A stretch of DNA of 64,000 nucleotides. It comes from Aerococcus sp. Group 1. Lineage in GTDB: Bacteria; Bacillota; Bacilli; Lactobacillales; Aerococcaceae. Made by a program: the position numbers and the translations under genes. The notes beneath the pieces were generated by a model that was given only the letters and a program-made list of their open reading frames with translations, did no database searches and was not told the DNA's origin. The DNA lies in contig NC_015278.1 in the NCBI RefSeq assembly GCF_000193205.1, forward strand, positions 1,674,001-1,738,000. Reading direction: 5' to 3'. Position 1 is the first letter of the stretch. Each line of letters starts with the position of its first letter. This document shows, piece by piece, positions 1 to 9,606 of this stretch.

Positions 1-139
1 GGAATAATTACACTTAATAACATAATTTTCTATTACTCCATTTCCTGACGCTTTAGTAACAGATGAATTATATCATATCTGATCAAGAGAAAAGCTGATT
101 TTATAGGAATTTGACTGATTCTTACAATAACTTTAAAAG

Positions 140-1903
140 TTAATTGCCATTAAGGAAACGATCAACTGTATACAGACCAACAGGCCATTCTTTCTTAGTC
201 AGTTCTTTCTCCCACTTTTTAGTTTGCGGGAGTTCATCAAGAACCAATACTTGATCATAATCTTTCAGCATGGCTGGGTCTCCGTTATAAATCTTGGTAT
301 TTGGCGTATATAAATAATAACGACCGGCAAAATCTGTTTTCCAGCCTCCGGAGGTAAAAACAAGGATCCGTGAATCGTTTAAGCTCATCTGCTCTAAGCC
401 AAGTTTTTCGTATTGGTAAGGGATCGAGCGATCTTTAAAGGCAATAGTCTCGTGTTCAGCAATTAACCAATCAGAACCCAGTCCCGCCAGGTAGATCACC
501 ATTAAGAATAAGGTCACTATATTGATGAAATGAGAGTCACTCGCCCCCCTTTGAAAAACCTTATCAAAATAGTAAACCCCTACTAAAAAAACTGTTCCGA
601 GTAAGACATAAGCGATGGTCATGGCATAACGGTCAAATTGAGCGAGACGTAGGGCTTCATCTTTGGGCATGGAGCTCACGTACATAAAAAAGACTCCCAG
701 GAAATAAATGATATAAGTAAGACCCATGGCTAAACACAGCTTTTTCATGGTAAGGAGGTGTTTTTTAGTCAAAAGACAAGATAAGCTAAGAATCAGTAAG
801 AGAGTAAAGGCTAATATAATCCCAGAAGTTGCTGGAATTAATGGATCTAATAGCTTGATTAAATAGCTTTTTCCAATTTGCTTGACTAATTCAAGGCTCT
901 CTTGGTTAAAATGGCTACTATGTTTAAAACCCGATAAGTCATAATTAAATTTTACATAGAGAGACCAGCTTAACTTCGATAAAAAGGCGCCAGGAATTAG
1001 GATAGCAAAAGCCTTGAGCTTATCTTTTCTGATTAAATTCTGATTCTTAATGATTAAGTAAGTCACATATAAAACAATAAGCAAACTGAAGAATAAACCG
1101 CTATCCTTAGTCAGGTTGATCATGCTAGTAAACAATAGCGTCCCGGTGATTAAATAGCCTAGCTGGTTGCGATAGCGAAAAGCATAAATACCAGCAGCTA
1201 AGGTTAAATAGGCCAAGAGATTGTCAACTAATAAATTATTCATCTTGACTGAATTGTCTAAGATAAAAAATATTCCCCACAATAAAGCAACTAAGGCCGC
1301 ATTTAAGCGCTCGGCAGGTTTGGTCAGAATGCCAAAAAAAGAATAAAGACAAGCCATATTGAAGAGAAAGAAACCCATGATCATCTTGGCTTGGCTATAG
1401 CCACAGAAATAAATAAAATAACTGATATAAAGGGAAGTAGCTGGTGGATAAGACCGATAATAAATCAGCTGGTCAATATCTGTCGGTAAATGGAGCTCCG
1501 TAAACAAGTATTTGACCACCAAGCCCCAATGTGAATAATTATCAAAATGAATCAGGGGCATCCCCTTCATAACAAGAAACCAACCTAAAATCGCCACTAA
1601 GACAATAATTTCAGGAAAGGCGATCCCTTGTCTGACCCACGAAAAAAACAGCCTTAAAAAATTTTCCTTTCCACGAGAACTTTTCCAATAATCAATGCTT
1701 ATCAAAATGAGCAAGAAAAAGCCTAATAAATAAGTCGCCCACAGAGTAGGCAACAATAAGTTCGCCAAGGCCGCTAAATATAAGAAAAGACTTTGGGAGA
1801 TCATGACCAAAATCCAGGAAAAATATTTATTAAGCTTTAAAAATCGGATGGAACAAGCAACATAACCAAAAGTCGATAGTGTAAATAAAATTAATTGAAT
1901 CAT
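140..1903 (-). CDS. Polytopic membrane protein, GT-C-like, of the surface-glycan locus
   Basis: This 587-residue protein consists largely of hydrophobic segments, roughly a dozen predicted membrane spans. The first long external loop (around residues 118-125) carries an Asp-Asn-Tyr-Ser-His-Trp motif, followed near residue 150 by Tyr-Arg-Ser-Tyr-Pro-Pro. An acidic residue in the first external loop is typical of GT-C glycosyltransferases that use lipid-linked sugars, so a role in adding a sugar outside the membrane is plausible but inferred. The hydrophilic C-terminus (about residues 500-587) has YLYTPNT and LVLDELP-type segments. The start is an ATG with AGAGGA upstream. It is the last gene of the minus-strand glycan cluster and has a broken paralog at 4785-6540, which supports a real function for this intact copy. 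No precise family was recognised. Confidence 0.75.
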   Translation of the reverse strand: MIQLILFTLSTFGYVACSIRFLKLNKYFSWILVMISQSLFLYLAALANLLLPTLWATYLLGFFLLILISIDYWKSSRGKENFLRLFFSWVRQGIAFPEIIVLVAILGWFLVMKGMPLIHFDNYSHWGLVVKYLFTELHLPTDIDQLIYYRSYPPATSLYISYFIYFCGYSQAKMIMGFFLFNMACLYSFFGILTKPAERLNAALVALLWGIFFILDNSVKMNNLLVDNLLAYLTLAAGIYAFRYRNQLGYLITGTLLFTSMINLTKDSGLFFSLLIVLYVTYLIIKNQNLIRKDKLKAFAILIPGAFLSKLSWSLYVKFNYDLSGFKHSSHFNQESLELVKQIGKSYLIKLLDPLIPATSGIILAFTLLLILSLSCLLTKKHLLTMKKLCLAMGLTYIIYFLGVFFMYVSSMPKDEALRLAQFDRYAMTIAYVLLGTVFLVGVYYFDKVFQRGASDSHFINIVTLFLMVIYLAGLGSDWLIAEHETIAFKDRSIPYQYEKLGLEQMSLNDSRILVFTSGGWKTDFAGRYYLYTPNTKIYNGDPAMLKDYDQVLVLDELPQTKKWEKELTKKEWPVGLYTVDRFLNGN

Positions 1904-1976
1904 ACTTTTCCTCTATTAACAAAAAACCTAAAGTCATGCCTTAGCATAAACCCTAGGTTATCAATCAACATCTATA

Positions 1977-3041
1977 CTATTTTTCTAACATATCTTCCAT
2001 TAAAGTCGTGTCTTCGGCAAGATCTTGGTTAACCTTTCTACCAATAACTTCCTTCACCTTTCCAGGAGCAATTCCCGTACCAGGACGTTTAAAGGTTAGC
2101 ATGTCTTCAGTTAAGATTGTTCCTGCTTTGACATCTTGAGTAAGAACGATAGAACGTCGTGCGTTTTTCCGAGCCGCTGCTTGAGCCTCTAAGTCAGCAA
2201 CCGCTTGCCCTCTTACCTTCATTTGGAATTCGAGGCCTTCTTTCAAGACTTTCATGTCGTCAGGGTCCATGGCATGGTAATGGTCATTACCTGGCAAGGT
2301 CTTATCTAAAGTATAGTGTTTCTCGATAACTTTAGCCCCTAAGGCCACAGCAGTTTTGACGACATCCATTCGTGGATCCGGACGGGTATGGTCAGAGTAG
2401 CCGATCACATAGTCAGGAAATTCCTTAATCAGACTGGAAATAACGTTTAAGTTAGCGTCTTCAAAGGGGGTTGGGTACTCTAAGACACAGTGCATAATGA
2501 CAATATCCTTATTGCCAGTGGATTCAATGGTTTCAACAGCTTGGTGAATTTCATCCATACTTGAAGCCCCGGTTGATAAGAGGATAGTTTTTCCTTTTTC
2601 TGCTTGGTATTTAATAAAAGGCAGGTTGGATAAATCTGATGAAGAAATTTTATAAATATCCATCAGGTCATATAGGTAATCCGCTGACTCAAAGTCAAAA
2701 GCCGTTGAGAAGAATTCAATCCCTACTTGTTTACAGTAGTCAGCTAACTCCTTATATTCATCATAGCCAAAGGAATCGAATTTCTTAAAAAGCTCATATT
2801 GTGAGGTGGTCGCTTCTTCACTGGTATCCCAATAGGAAGGTGAGAATTTTGAGGCTATGGTTTCGGCCTTATAGGTTTGAAACTTAACCGCATCCATACC
2901 CGACTCTTTTGCCTTATCAATCATTAACTTAGCTGCTTCCATTGGAGTCGTGCCGTTTTCTTTGGCAATATCATAGTAATTGACTCCGATTTCTCCGATC
3001 ACATAGTATCCCTGTTCTTTTAATACTTCATGAATCCCCAT
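1977..3041 (-). CDS. neuB: NeuB-family nonulosonic acid synthase
   Basis: NeuB-type enzymes condense phosphoenolpyruvate with an N-acetylhexosamine to form a nine-carbon acid such as N-acetylneuraminic, legionaminic or pseudaminic acid. The 354 residues match the family length: an N-terminal TIM-barrel domain opening with YYVIGEIGVNY and VKFQTYKAETI, then STGASSMDEI and the GYSDHT segment, and a C-terminal SAF (antifreeze-like) domain from about residue 290 (ARRSIVLTQDVKAGTIL). The start follows AAGGAG at good spacing, and the gene begins 11 bp after the stop of the NeuA-PseG gene, so the two are co-transcribed. The exact sugar cannot be read from sequence. The partner PseG-like domain points to a legionaminate/pseudaminate-type product or to an SpsE-like role in surface polysaccharide. 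Confidence 0.9.
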   Translation of the reverse strand: MGIHEVLKEQGYYVIGEIGVNYYDIAKENGTTPMEAAKLMIDKAKESGMDAVKFQTYKAETIASKFSPSYWDTSEEATTSQYELFKKFDSFGYDEYKELADYCKQVGIEFFSTAFDFESADYLYDLMDIYKISSSDLSNLPFIKYQAEKGKTILLSTGASSMDEIHQAVETIESTGNKDIVIMHCVLEYPTPFEDANLNVISSLIKEFPDYVIGYSDHTRPDPRMDVVKTAVALGAKVIEKHYTLDKTLPGNDHYHAMDPDDMKVLKEGLEFQMKVRGQAVADLEAQAAARKNARRSIVLTQDVKAGTILTEDMLTFKRPGTGIAPGKVKEVIGRKVNQDLAEDTTLMEDMLEK

Positions 3042-3051
3042 TTTAATCTCC

Positions 3052-4685
3052 TTACTCTAAAATAATTTTTAATACACGATCTAAACCATGACGTAAATCA
3101 TTGGCTAACATTTGTTGGTGCATTTGTTGACGAATTTGTGGTGTTTCAATCAACCAATTCAAAGTCCGCCCAATGGATTGGCTATCGATGGCCTGACCTA
3201 AACCTAGGTTCATAAAGCCATTGGATAAATATCCAAATTCATGGGTCAATTCCCGCTCATTTTGAGCCAAGAGAATCGTTGGTACTCCCATAGATGCTAA
3301 CTCTAACATGGTCCGTCCTTGGGAAGAAACCGCGATATCCGATTTATTCATATAATCAGACATGACTTTGACATTTTGAATCACATCAATAGCGTATGGC
3401 ATACTTTCTGCCTGGTCCTTCACTTGTTCAAAGTAAGGATAGCCAGGGCCAACAACAATGGTAAATTGAATGTCTTTGGCATTTTCGACAAAGGGAATAG
3501 CCTCCAATACTTTTTGGGTTAGGTTATTAGGATCCACCCCACCAAAAATAACAAAAATATTCTTCACTTCTTTATGAAAATCACTAGGAGAATTAATTAA
3601 GAATTCATCCCGAATGATGTAATAGGGGCTTCCCCAATAATATTGGCTCCCCTTTTTCTGAGGAGCATATAGATCGTTAATAACCGCATCAGCGAGGTCA
3701 GCGCCTGGGCCAATATCTTCAAAATTGATGATACGCAGGTCGCGCTTTTTGAGCATTTGCATATAATCAATAGACGTATCTAAAATATCATTAATTAAAA
3801 TGTCAGCATCATATTCGTCGATCAGATCAAGAATTTCCTCTTCAGAATTGATTACTGTGTAGGGAAAATGACTGGCCTTTAATTTTCTTGGGCCAGATTC
3901 GATTGCTGACTAGTCACAAAGCGGACCTTATGATGGATCAAGCCGTAAGCTAGGGCTAAGCCACGGTAGACATGTCCTAAACCAATTTCGGCATAACCCT
4001 CTACCCGAATAAGAATATTTTTCTTATTCATTTCATTTTCAACCACCCACCAATCCTGAGCCGTATCGATATCGGTCGACTCCGCTTCGGGAACCTGAAA
4101 AACAGCTAGGTGTTGGCCTATCCTTGAATTTTCTTCTATGGCATGGTCACGGGTAATCAGAAAAGCGCCAGTTTCAGAATAGTTAGCTGGTAAATATTGG
4201 CGATTGAGTCGCTCCTTGTAATTAGGAATAATCTTACCTGAATCATCCTCTGTCCAAGATAAATGCGGGTGGTTAACCACACTGATCAAGGTGTCGATAG
4301 CTGGATCATTGATCAATTTTCCAATGGCTTGGTCCAGGGTTTTGATTTGTAAGAGCGGTGAAGTCGCTTGCAGGGTAATAATCAGGTCATAATGGACCCC
4401 CTTCTTAGCCTCCATCTTCTGATAAGCATCATAAATTACTGGATCTAAGGTGACTGCATCACTTGATAAATTTTCTCCTCGCCATACCACTTCAGCTTGG
4501 TAAGTTTCTGCGACGCGGGCGATTTCTTCATCATCCGTTGAGACACAGACATCCATCTGATATTGGCTATTTTGAGCATTCATAATGGCATAAGCGATTA
4601 ACGGATGCCCATTAAGTATTCTCACGTTCTTGCGTGGAATTCCTTTAGAGCCTCCACGTGCTGGTATAACAGCTAATATATTCAT
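3052..4685 (-). pseudogene. NeuA-PseG bifunctional protein, split by a one-base frameshift
   Basis: The 5' part (4685 to 3879) encodes a CMP-nonulosonate cytidylyltransferase: the N-terminus NILAVIPARGGSKGIPRKN is diagnostic of NeuA. After about residue 220 the protein continues into the start of a PseG/SpsG-type domain (RVEGYAEIGLGHVYRG), then stops early at 3879. The rest of that domain is open in another frame down to 3052 (IFGGVDPN, SSQGRTMLELASMGVP). Adding one A to the coding-strand A run at 3883-3886 restores a continuous frame reading NLAQEKLKASHFPYTV, so a single base is missing. The ATG at 4685 is preferred over the GTG three bases upstream because AGGAG lies 7 nt before it. In Bacillus subtilis the spsE-spsF-spsG order provides NeuB-, NeuA- and PseG-like proteins separately; here the last two are fused. 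As read, only the NeuA half would be made. Confidence 0.85.
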
Positions 4686-4784
4686 CACTTGACTCCTTTA
4701 TATAATGGATCTTTATAGGACTAATTATAGCATATCAATAAGTCAGCAATCACTTGTCAACATGGTCTTAATAATATTTTAGAC

Positions 4785-6540
4785 CTATTTTTGAATAAGT
4801 TTTTCATTGACAACATCCTTCACGTCGTAGAAACCCGGAGCTAATTGTTGGCCAGTCAATTCCTTGACCCAGGTCTGAGTCGCTTCCTTATTATCTAAAA
4901 CCAGGATCTGATCATAATTTTTCACCACGTCTGGATTGCCCTTATAGAGATGAGTATTGGGGGTGTAGAGGTACAAATTGCCGGCATTATCGGTATTCCA
5001 CTTACCACTGGCCAATACTAAGACCTTTTTATTGTTTAATTTATGGTTATCAATGCCCATTTTTTGATATTCATAGGGAATAGACTCACTGATGAAGTTT
5101 CTCTTTTCAATAACGGCATCAACTAAATCATAGGCCAGACTGATAAAATAAATGCCAATAAGTCCGCTATAGATGAGCTTCTTGCCATAAAGTGAATGAT
5201 CGCTCTTGTCCTCGACTCGACTTTCAAAATATTTAATCGCCACTAGACTAATACTTCCTAGCCCCACAAAAACCCCTGTCAGTGTATAACGATCGAATTG
5301 AGCCAGTTTAATTGCTTCATCCATCGGCATAGCGGTCAAGTACATAGCCATAGTACTCAAATAGTAAAGCAACAACACGGCAAAGAGAATCCCCGAAAAA
5401 GTCATGATTTTTTTCTGTAGCTTCTTATCCCTGGCGGTCACTAAAAGCATCACTAAAACTATGACTACTATCAAAAACAGTCCCCAAGTTGAAGGCGTCC
5501 AGGGATCCAAACTTTGAAGGATAAATTTAGCCACAATTTTGGCCTTAAGATGTAGTTGGCTCCAATCAAAGTGGACACTATGGCGAAATTGTGAGGTATC
5601 ATACATTAACCTTACATAGAGTTTCCACATAGCAAAGGGAAGTAGAGTCAGTAAAACAGGTAAATATTTTTTAGAGAAAATGGCACTTTAGCCTTGTCGT
5701 ACTTGGCCAAATAATAGCAATAAACAGCAATAAGTAAGACGGCAAAGAAAATCCCGCTCCCCTTAACCAGGCCTAGGAAGCCAGCAAGGATAATAACAAT
5801 TAGCGAACTAATCTTTCTATTCTCCCGATAGTGGTATAAACCAGCAAAGCCAGCCAAGGTCAGATAAGCCAGCAAGTTATCCACTAGCAAATTATACATT
5901 TTAACGTGGTCATCCATTAAATAAAAGACTGCGATTAAAAAGAGAACCAAAAAGCCGGTGATTTTATTTTTCTTGACATTAAAGGGGGTAAAAAAGCATA
6001 GAGGGCAGCTAAATTGACCATAAAATTGCCGATAATCATATGGCCTTCGCTATAACCCAGGAAATTAACCACATAATTGATGTATAGAGAAACTGCCGGT
6101 GGATATGACCGATAGTAGATAATCTTGTCTAAATCAGTCGCTAAGCGCTGTTCATTGAAGAAGAATTTAACAATCAGCCCCCAATGGGAAAAGTTATCCC
6201 AAAAAATAAGCGGCATCTCCTTCATAAAAATCACCCAAATTAAAAAGGTTAATAAGAAAATAAGGCTAATCCAGGAAAATTTTCTTTTGAAAAGGTCAAG
6301 GAAACTTTCCTGGCTAGAGCGACTTTGCAGAAATAGATAAACAGCTAATAGGATAAAACCTAAGTAATAAATAAGGTACATGGCCGGTTGCAATAAGTTC
6401 AACAGGGCAAAAGCAAAAATTGTCAAACTTTGACCAGCAATTACTAAGATCCAAGACAGATAAGGCGAAACGGCTAAGCGCTTCTCTAAGCAAGAGACAT
6501 AGCCATAGGTCGACAAGATAAATAAAAATAGATTGAACAT
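4785..6540 (-). pseudogene. Paralog of the 140-1903 membrane protein, broken by two frameshifts
   Basis: Three overlapping reading frames (6540-5935, about 5998-5648 and about 5672-4785) together match the intact 587-residue neighbour along its whole length, sharing FWDNFSHWGL, YYRSYPPAVSLYI, VKMYNLLVDNLLAYLTLAG and the hydrophilic C-terminal YLYTPNT region. The first break lies at the six-base run 5990-5995 and the second at the six-base run 5667-5672. Adding one base to each restores a frame of 585 codons. At the first site the intact paralog has seven bases in the equivalent run (1331-1337 region), so this copy has lost one. The start ATG has AAAGGGA upstream. It lies between the deacetylase and the NeuA-PseG gene in the glycan operon. 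Decay, reversible slippage or a sequencing error are all possible. Confidence 0.85.
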
Positions 6541-6580
6541 AGGAATCCCTTTCTAATCCAAACGCTATGGTAAATATAAA

Positions 6581-6618
6581 AATGTCTGCTTATTTCCCAA
6601 TTAAAATAAGCAGACATT
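6581..6618 (-). terminator. Hairpin after the deacetylase gene
   Basis: A perfect 15-bp inverted repeat (6581-6595 with 6604-6618) encloses an 8-nt loop. It lies 20 bases beyond the stop of the deacetylase gene and 41 bases before the next gene of the cluster. Downstream in the minus direction the sequence is T-rich (TTTATATTTA), a weak termination tract, so it may attenuate rather than stop transcription of the downstream glycan genes. Confidence 0.7.
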
Positions 6619-6637
6619 CCGATTAAGTTATCTTTCT

Positions 6638-7966
6638 TTAGTTATGATTCCAAGTTTTGATGTCAGGGATTTGCTCAGGAAAGACAAAAACATAGCCCCG
6701 CTTCTTCAATTCCGGAATCACTTTCTTCAAGGCATCGGTTGTCGCCGTATATCTGGAATGCTGTAAAATAACAGAATGGTGTTGCATATTTTTCATGATC
6801 ATATCATAGATATCATCGGGGTCCGTTAATTGCCAGTCTCTGGATGTGGTATTCCAATAACAAGGTTTTAAGGGGGCAACTAATTGAGTCGTCCGCGCTC
6901 GATCTTGGCCATAAGGCGTTCTAAATAATGTCGGCGTTACTCCCGTTGCTTGTTTAATGATATCTTGGGTACGATTAATTTGGTCTAAAATTTGCTTATC
7001 TGTTAATTTAGCAAAATCAGGGTGATCATAAGAGTGATTTGCCACATGGTGGCCACGTTTAACGATCTCACGGGCTAATTCTGGTTTCTTTTCAGTATTA
7101 TTTCCTTGTAAGAAGAAGGTTGCCTTGATGCCGTATTGTTCACAGATATCCATGGCATTTTCGACATTATCATCAGGACCATCATCGAAGGTAATAGCCA
7201 CTAAAGGCCGATAATCCACTGGCGACCCAGTCAGCACACTGGCTAATTCATCCTGCTTAAGTAATTTTTCTAGGGACTTGCTATAGCCATCCTGGTTAGC
7301 CGTCTGTTCTTTTACTGATAAAGCGTAGTCCATTAAGCGCTTTTTAAAGAGGTCAGCTTGACCTTCCTTATTGGTATGGTCGATATAATTGGATATTTCC
7401 TTAGCAACCTGGTTAAAAGCATCAAGGTCTTTATCTAAGCTTTCAATCATAAACTTCTCTGGTAAATGATCAATTTTATTTTCAATCGTCTCATTCGATT
7501 GGGCCGCCTGCTGTAAAAGTCCATAGTTAGCTTTTAAATCTTCCACTAACTTGTCTGAGTAGTCGAAATTAAAGCGATCTTTTTTCTTATCAACCTCTTC
7601 AGCAGAAACTCCATCTTCAATGACCCAATCCTTGTTGACCTGGTTGCCTTCAATAATCGGCTTATCATCAAGCACAGCGTCATTAAGGAATTGAATGGCC
7701 TTCCGCTTGTCAATCGCCCGATCAATGAGCTCTTGTAATTCCTTAGCATGGTCACCATAGATGTGGCGACTATCATATTTAACCTTCTCTAAATCCTCCA
7801 AAGAATAATTCGGATTGATATAGTCATGCTTATTATTAAAATAAATTTCATTAACTTCTTTTTCAACTTTGGCCACCGTAATATGGTGGTTATAGTATAA
7901 AATTCCAGCCAAGCCTAATAGCAAAGCCGTTAAAATACTGGTTAAAAATAAAGCTTTTTTGTTCAT
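6638..7966 (-). CDS. Membrane-anchored polysaccharide deacetylase
   Basis: The protein has an N-terminal membrane anchor (MNKKALFLTSILTALLLG), a long charged, mostly helical stalk (about residues 30-240) and a C-terminal NodB domain. The NodB motifs are clear: TFDDGP with the catalytic and metal-binding aspartates, NHSYDHPD with the metal-binding histidines, and RTPYG. Such enzymes remove acetyl groups from N-acetylated glycans outside the membrane. The ATG at 7966 is chosen because the in-frame GTG at 7984 is part of the GAAGAAGGG ribosome binding site that precedes it. Position in the cluster suggests it modifies the exported glycan or peptidoglycan; the substrate is not determined by sequence. 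Confidence 0.9.
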   Translation of the reverse strand: MNKKALFLTSILTALLLGLAGILYYNHHITVAKVEKEVNEIYFNNKHDYINPNYSLEDLEKVKYDSRHIYGDHAKELQELIDRAIDKRKAIQFLNDAVLDDKPIIEGNQVNKDWVIEDGVSAEEVDKKKDRFNFDYSDKLVEDLKANYGLLQQAAQSNETIENKIDHLPEKFMIESLDKDLDAFNQVAKEISNYIDHTNKEGQADLFKKRLMDYALSVKEQTANQDGYSKSLEKLLKQDELASVLTGSPVDYRPLVAITFDDGPDDNVENAMDICEQYGIKATFFLQGNNTEKKPELAREIVKRGHHVANHSYDHPDFAKLTDKQILDQINRTQDIIKQATGVTPTLFRTPYGQDRARTTQLVAPLKPCYWNTTSRDWQLTDPDDIYDMIMKNMQHHSVILQHSRYTATTDALKKVIPELKKRGYVFVFPEQIPDIKTWNHN

Positions 7967-8055
7967 TATATTACCCTTCTTCACCTAGAGTTTGATCCTG
8001 ATATGTGCTTAATCTAAAGAAATTATTACTATTATAATTTTTTTAGTCTTTAGCT

Positions 8056-9606
8056 TCAATAAGGCGAAATAATATTTATAAATTTACTTTTTAGATCTTT
8101 ATTGATTGCCTGGCTTTTTTGTGCTTGTAATTGGGAACGGTGGACATTAAGGAAACCAGCATAGGTCCAAAAAATTAAGCCAATGGTATCGCGGTTGGCT
8201 AACAAGATATGATTTTCCACCATATCTTCAGCCAGTAAGGCGATAATGGTGACTAAGATCAAGGCATATAATTGATTGTTGGCATCACTGAAGTCAACCT
8301 TTGCTGTCATGAGATAGCCTACATGATAAATTAAATAGAATAGCGCAAAGGCTGCAATAATAATTAAGCCGACAAAACCAGCCTTAGTAAAGACTGCAAT
8401 ATAGGTATTATGCATGTTTCCTCTAGCACGTTTGATCTCACTTCTATCCAAGGTAGTGAGCTTGGTCATATCAACCTGGGCGGTAGCTTCTTGGTCTTTA
8501 ATATTGCGGTATAAGTCAATGTCACTTAAACCGAACAAGAAATTTTGTGCAGCGGCCTTGATCCCGGCTTGCCAAATAGTAAAACGTCCTGCTGAAACTT
8601 CAGCGTCCCCTTCATCGTGTTGAATACTTACGGGAGCGATAACCGTACTTTTATTTCCTCCAGTCTTGCTCTCACCATGTCTCAAATCACTCCAACTGAT
8701 TTCCCCAGTAACTAAGCGGGCAGCTGTTTGGGTCGTTGCTGGAATATAAGCTAAAATACTTTCCGCTTGATGTTCCACAGCGACAAAGAGAAAAAGCCCC
8801 AGCCCTGCCCCTAGGATAACCTTGCCAAGACTTTTTAAGTTGGCTTGGTGTCTAACAAAGAGACGATAAATGGCATAGCAGGTGATGACTAAGCCAGCAG
8901 TTAAGAGGGTTAGCGTGGTACCCCGCGAACTGGCTAGAACAAAATATAAATATTGAATAATGGCGTTAAAAACATAGAAAGGCTGGAAACTCTTCCAACT
9001 TGATCGTTTCAAGATATTATTCATTAAACTAGCTACAACACTTAACACACCAATAATCGACCCCATGTTAGGACTGGTGTAAAGGCCAAATAGGCGATTT
9101 TCAGTGAAACCTTGCCGCATCCAATTAATCCCAGTACCATCTAAAACCCAGTAGCGAATGTGAAAGGCAAAGAGCAATAAGGAAACAAAACCCAAAAAGC
9201 AAACGATACCGATAAAGATGTCGTTAAATCTTGCCATCCATTTTTTACTTGTTTGGTAGTCTTCACTAGGATTAAAGGCATAGATCAAAAAGAAAGTTTG
9301 GGCCACATAGAACCAGTTAATAGCTGAATCGGGAAATTGATATGTTAAATTCAAGAGGACCGAAATCGCAAAAGAGATTAAAAAAGCAAATAAAAAAGGC
9401 CAAAACTTTTGCTTAAACATTATTCGCCTGGTCAAGAAGTCCTTAGCCAATAAGTAAATTCCCCAGACAAAAACAATCTTCATGGGAACGTTCTCGATAT
9501 CAAAACTGCTAGGAACTGCATATATAAGATTAATAATCAAAGTAATTATTTTAAATAAATGAACATTATTAATTATTGAAAAGATTTTATTAGCATATTC
9601 TTTCAT
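8056..9606 (-). CDS. O-antigen ligase/polymerase (Wzy-like) membrane protein
   Basis: A multi-spanning membrane protein with the features of the Wzy_C/O-antigen ligase family: a long external loop between late membrane segments (about residues 300-390) and a SSRGTTLTLLTAGL segment preceding it, followed by MHNTYIAVFTKAGFVG, where the family's conserved histidine-containing loop lies. These enzymes polymerise or transfer lipid-linked oligosaccharides on the outer face of the membrane. The start at 9606 is preferred over the in-frame ATG at 9639: AAAGGAG lies 12 nt before the 9606 ATG and nothing suitable precedes 9639. The start overlaps the end of the upstream glycosyltransferase gene by 17 bp, suggesting translational coupling. 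Confidence 0.85.
   Translation of the reverse strand: MKEYANKIFSIINNVHLFKIITLIINLIYAVPSSFDIENVPMKIVFVWGIYLLAKDFLTRRIMFKQKFWPFLFAFLISFAISVLLNLTYQFPDSAINWFYVAQTFFLIYAFNPSEDYQTSKKWMARFNDIFIGIVCFLGFVSLLLFAFHIRYWVLDGTGINWMRQGFTENRLFGLYTSPNMGSIIGVLSVVASLMNNILKRSSWKSFQPFYVFNAIIQYLYFVLASSRGTTLTLLTAGLVITCYAIYRLFVRHQANLKSLGKVILGAGLGLFLFVAVEHQAESILAYIPATTQTAARLVTGEISWSDLRHGESKTGGNKSTVIAPVSIQHDEGDAEVSAGRFTIWQAGIKAAAQNFLFGLSDIDLYRNIKDQEATAQVDMTKLTTLDRSEIKRARGNMHNTYIAVFTKAGFVGLIIIAAFALFYLIYHVGYLMTAKVDFSDANNQLYALILVTIIALLAEDMVENHILLANRDTIGLIFWTYAGFLNVHRSQLQAQKSQAINKDLKSKFINIISPY

Noticed and set aside
1..139. Possible gene end left of the first membrane protein
   Set aside because: No coding frame, terminator or promoter could be supported in this A/T-rich stretch.
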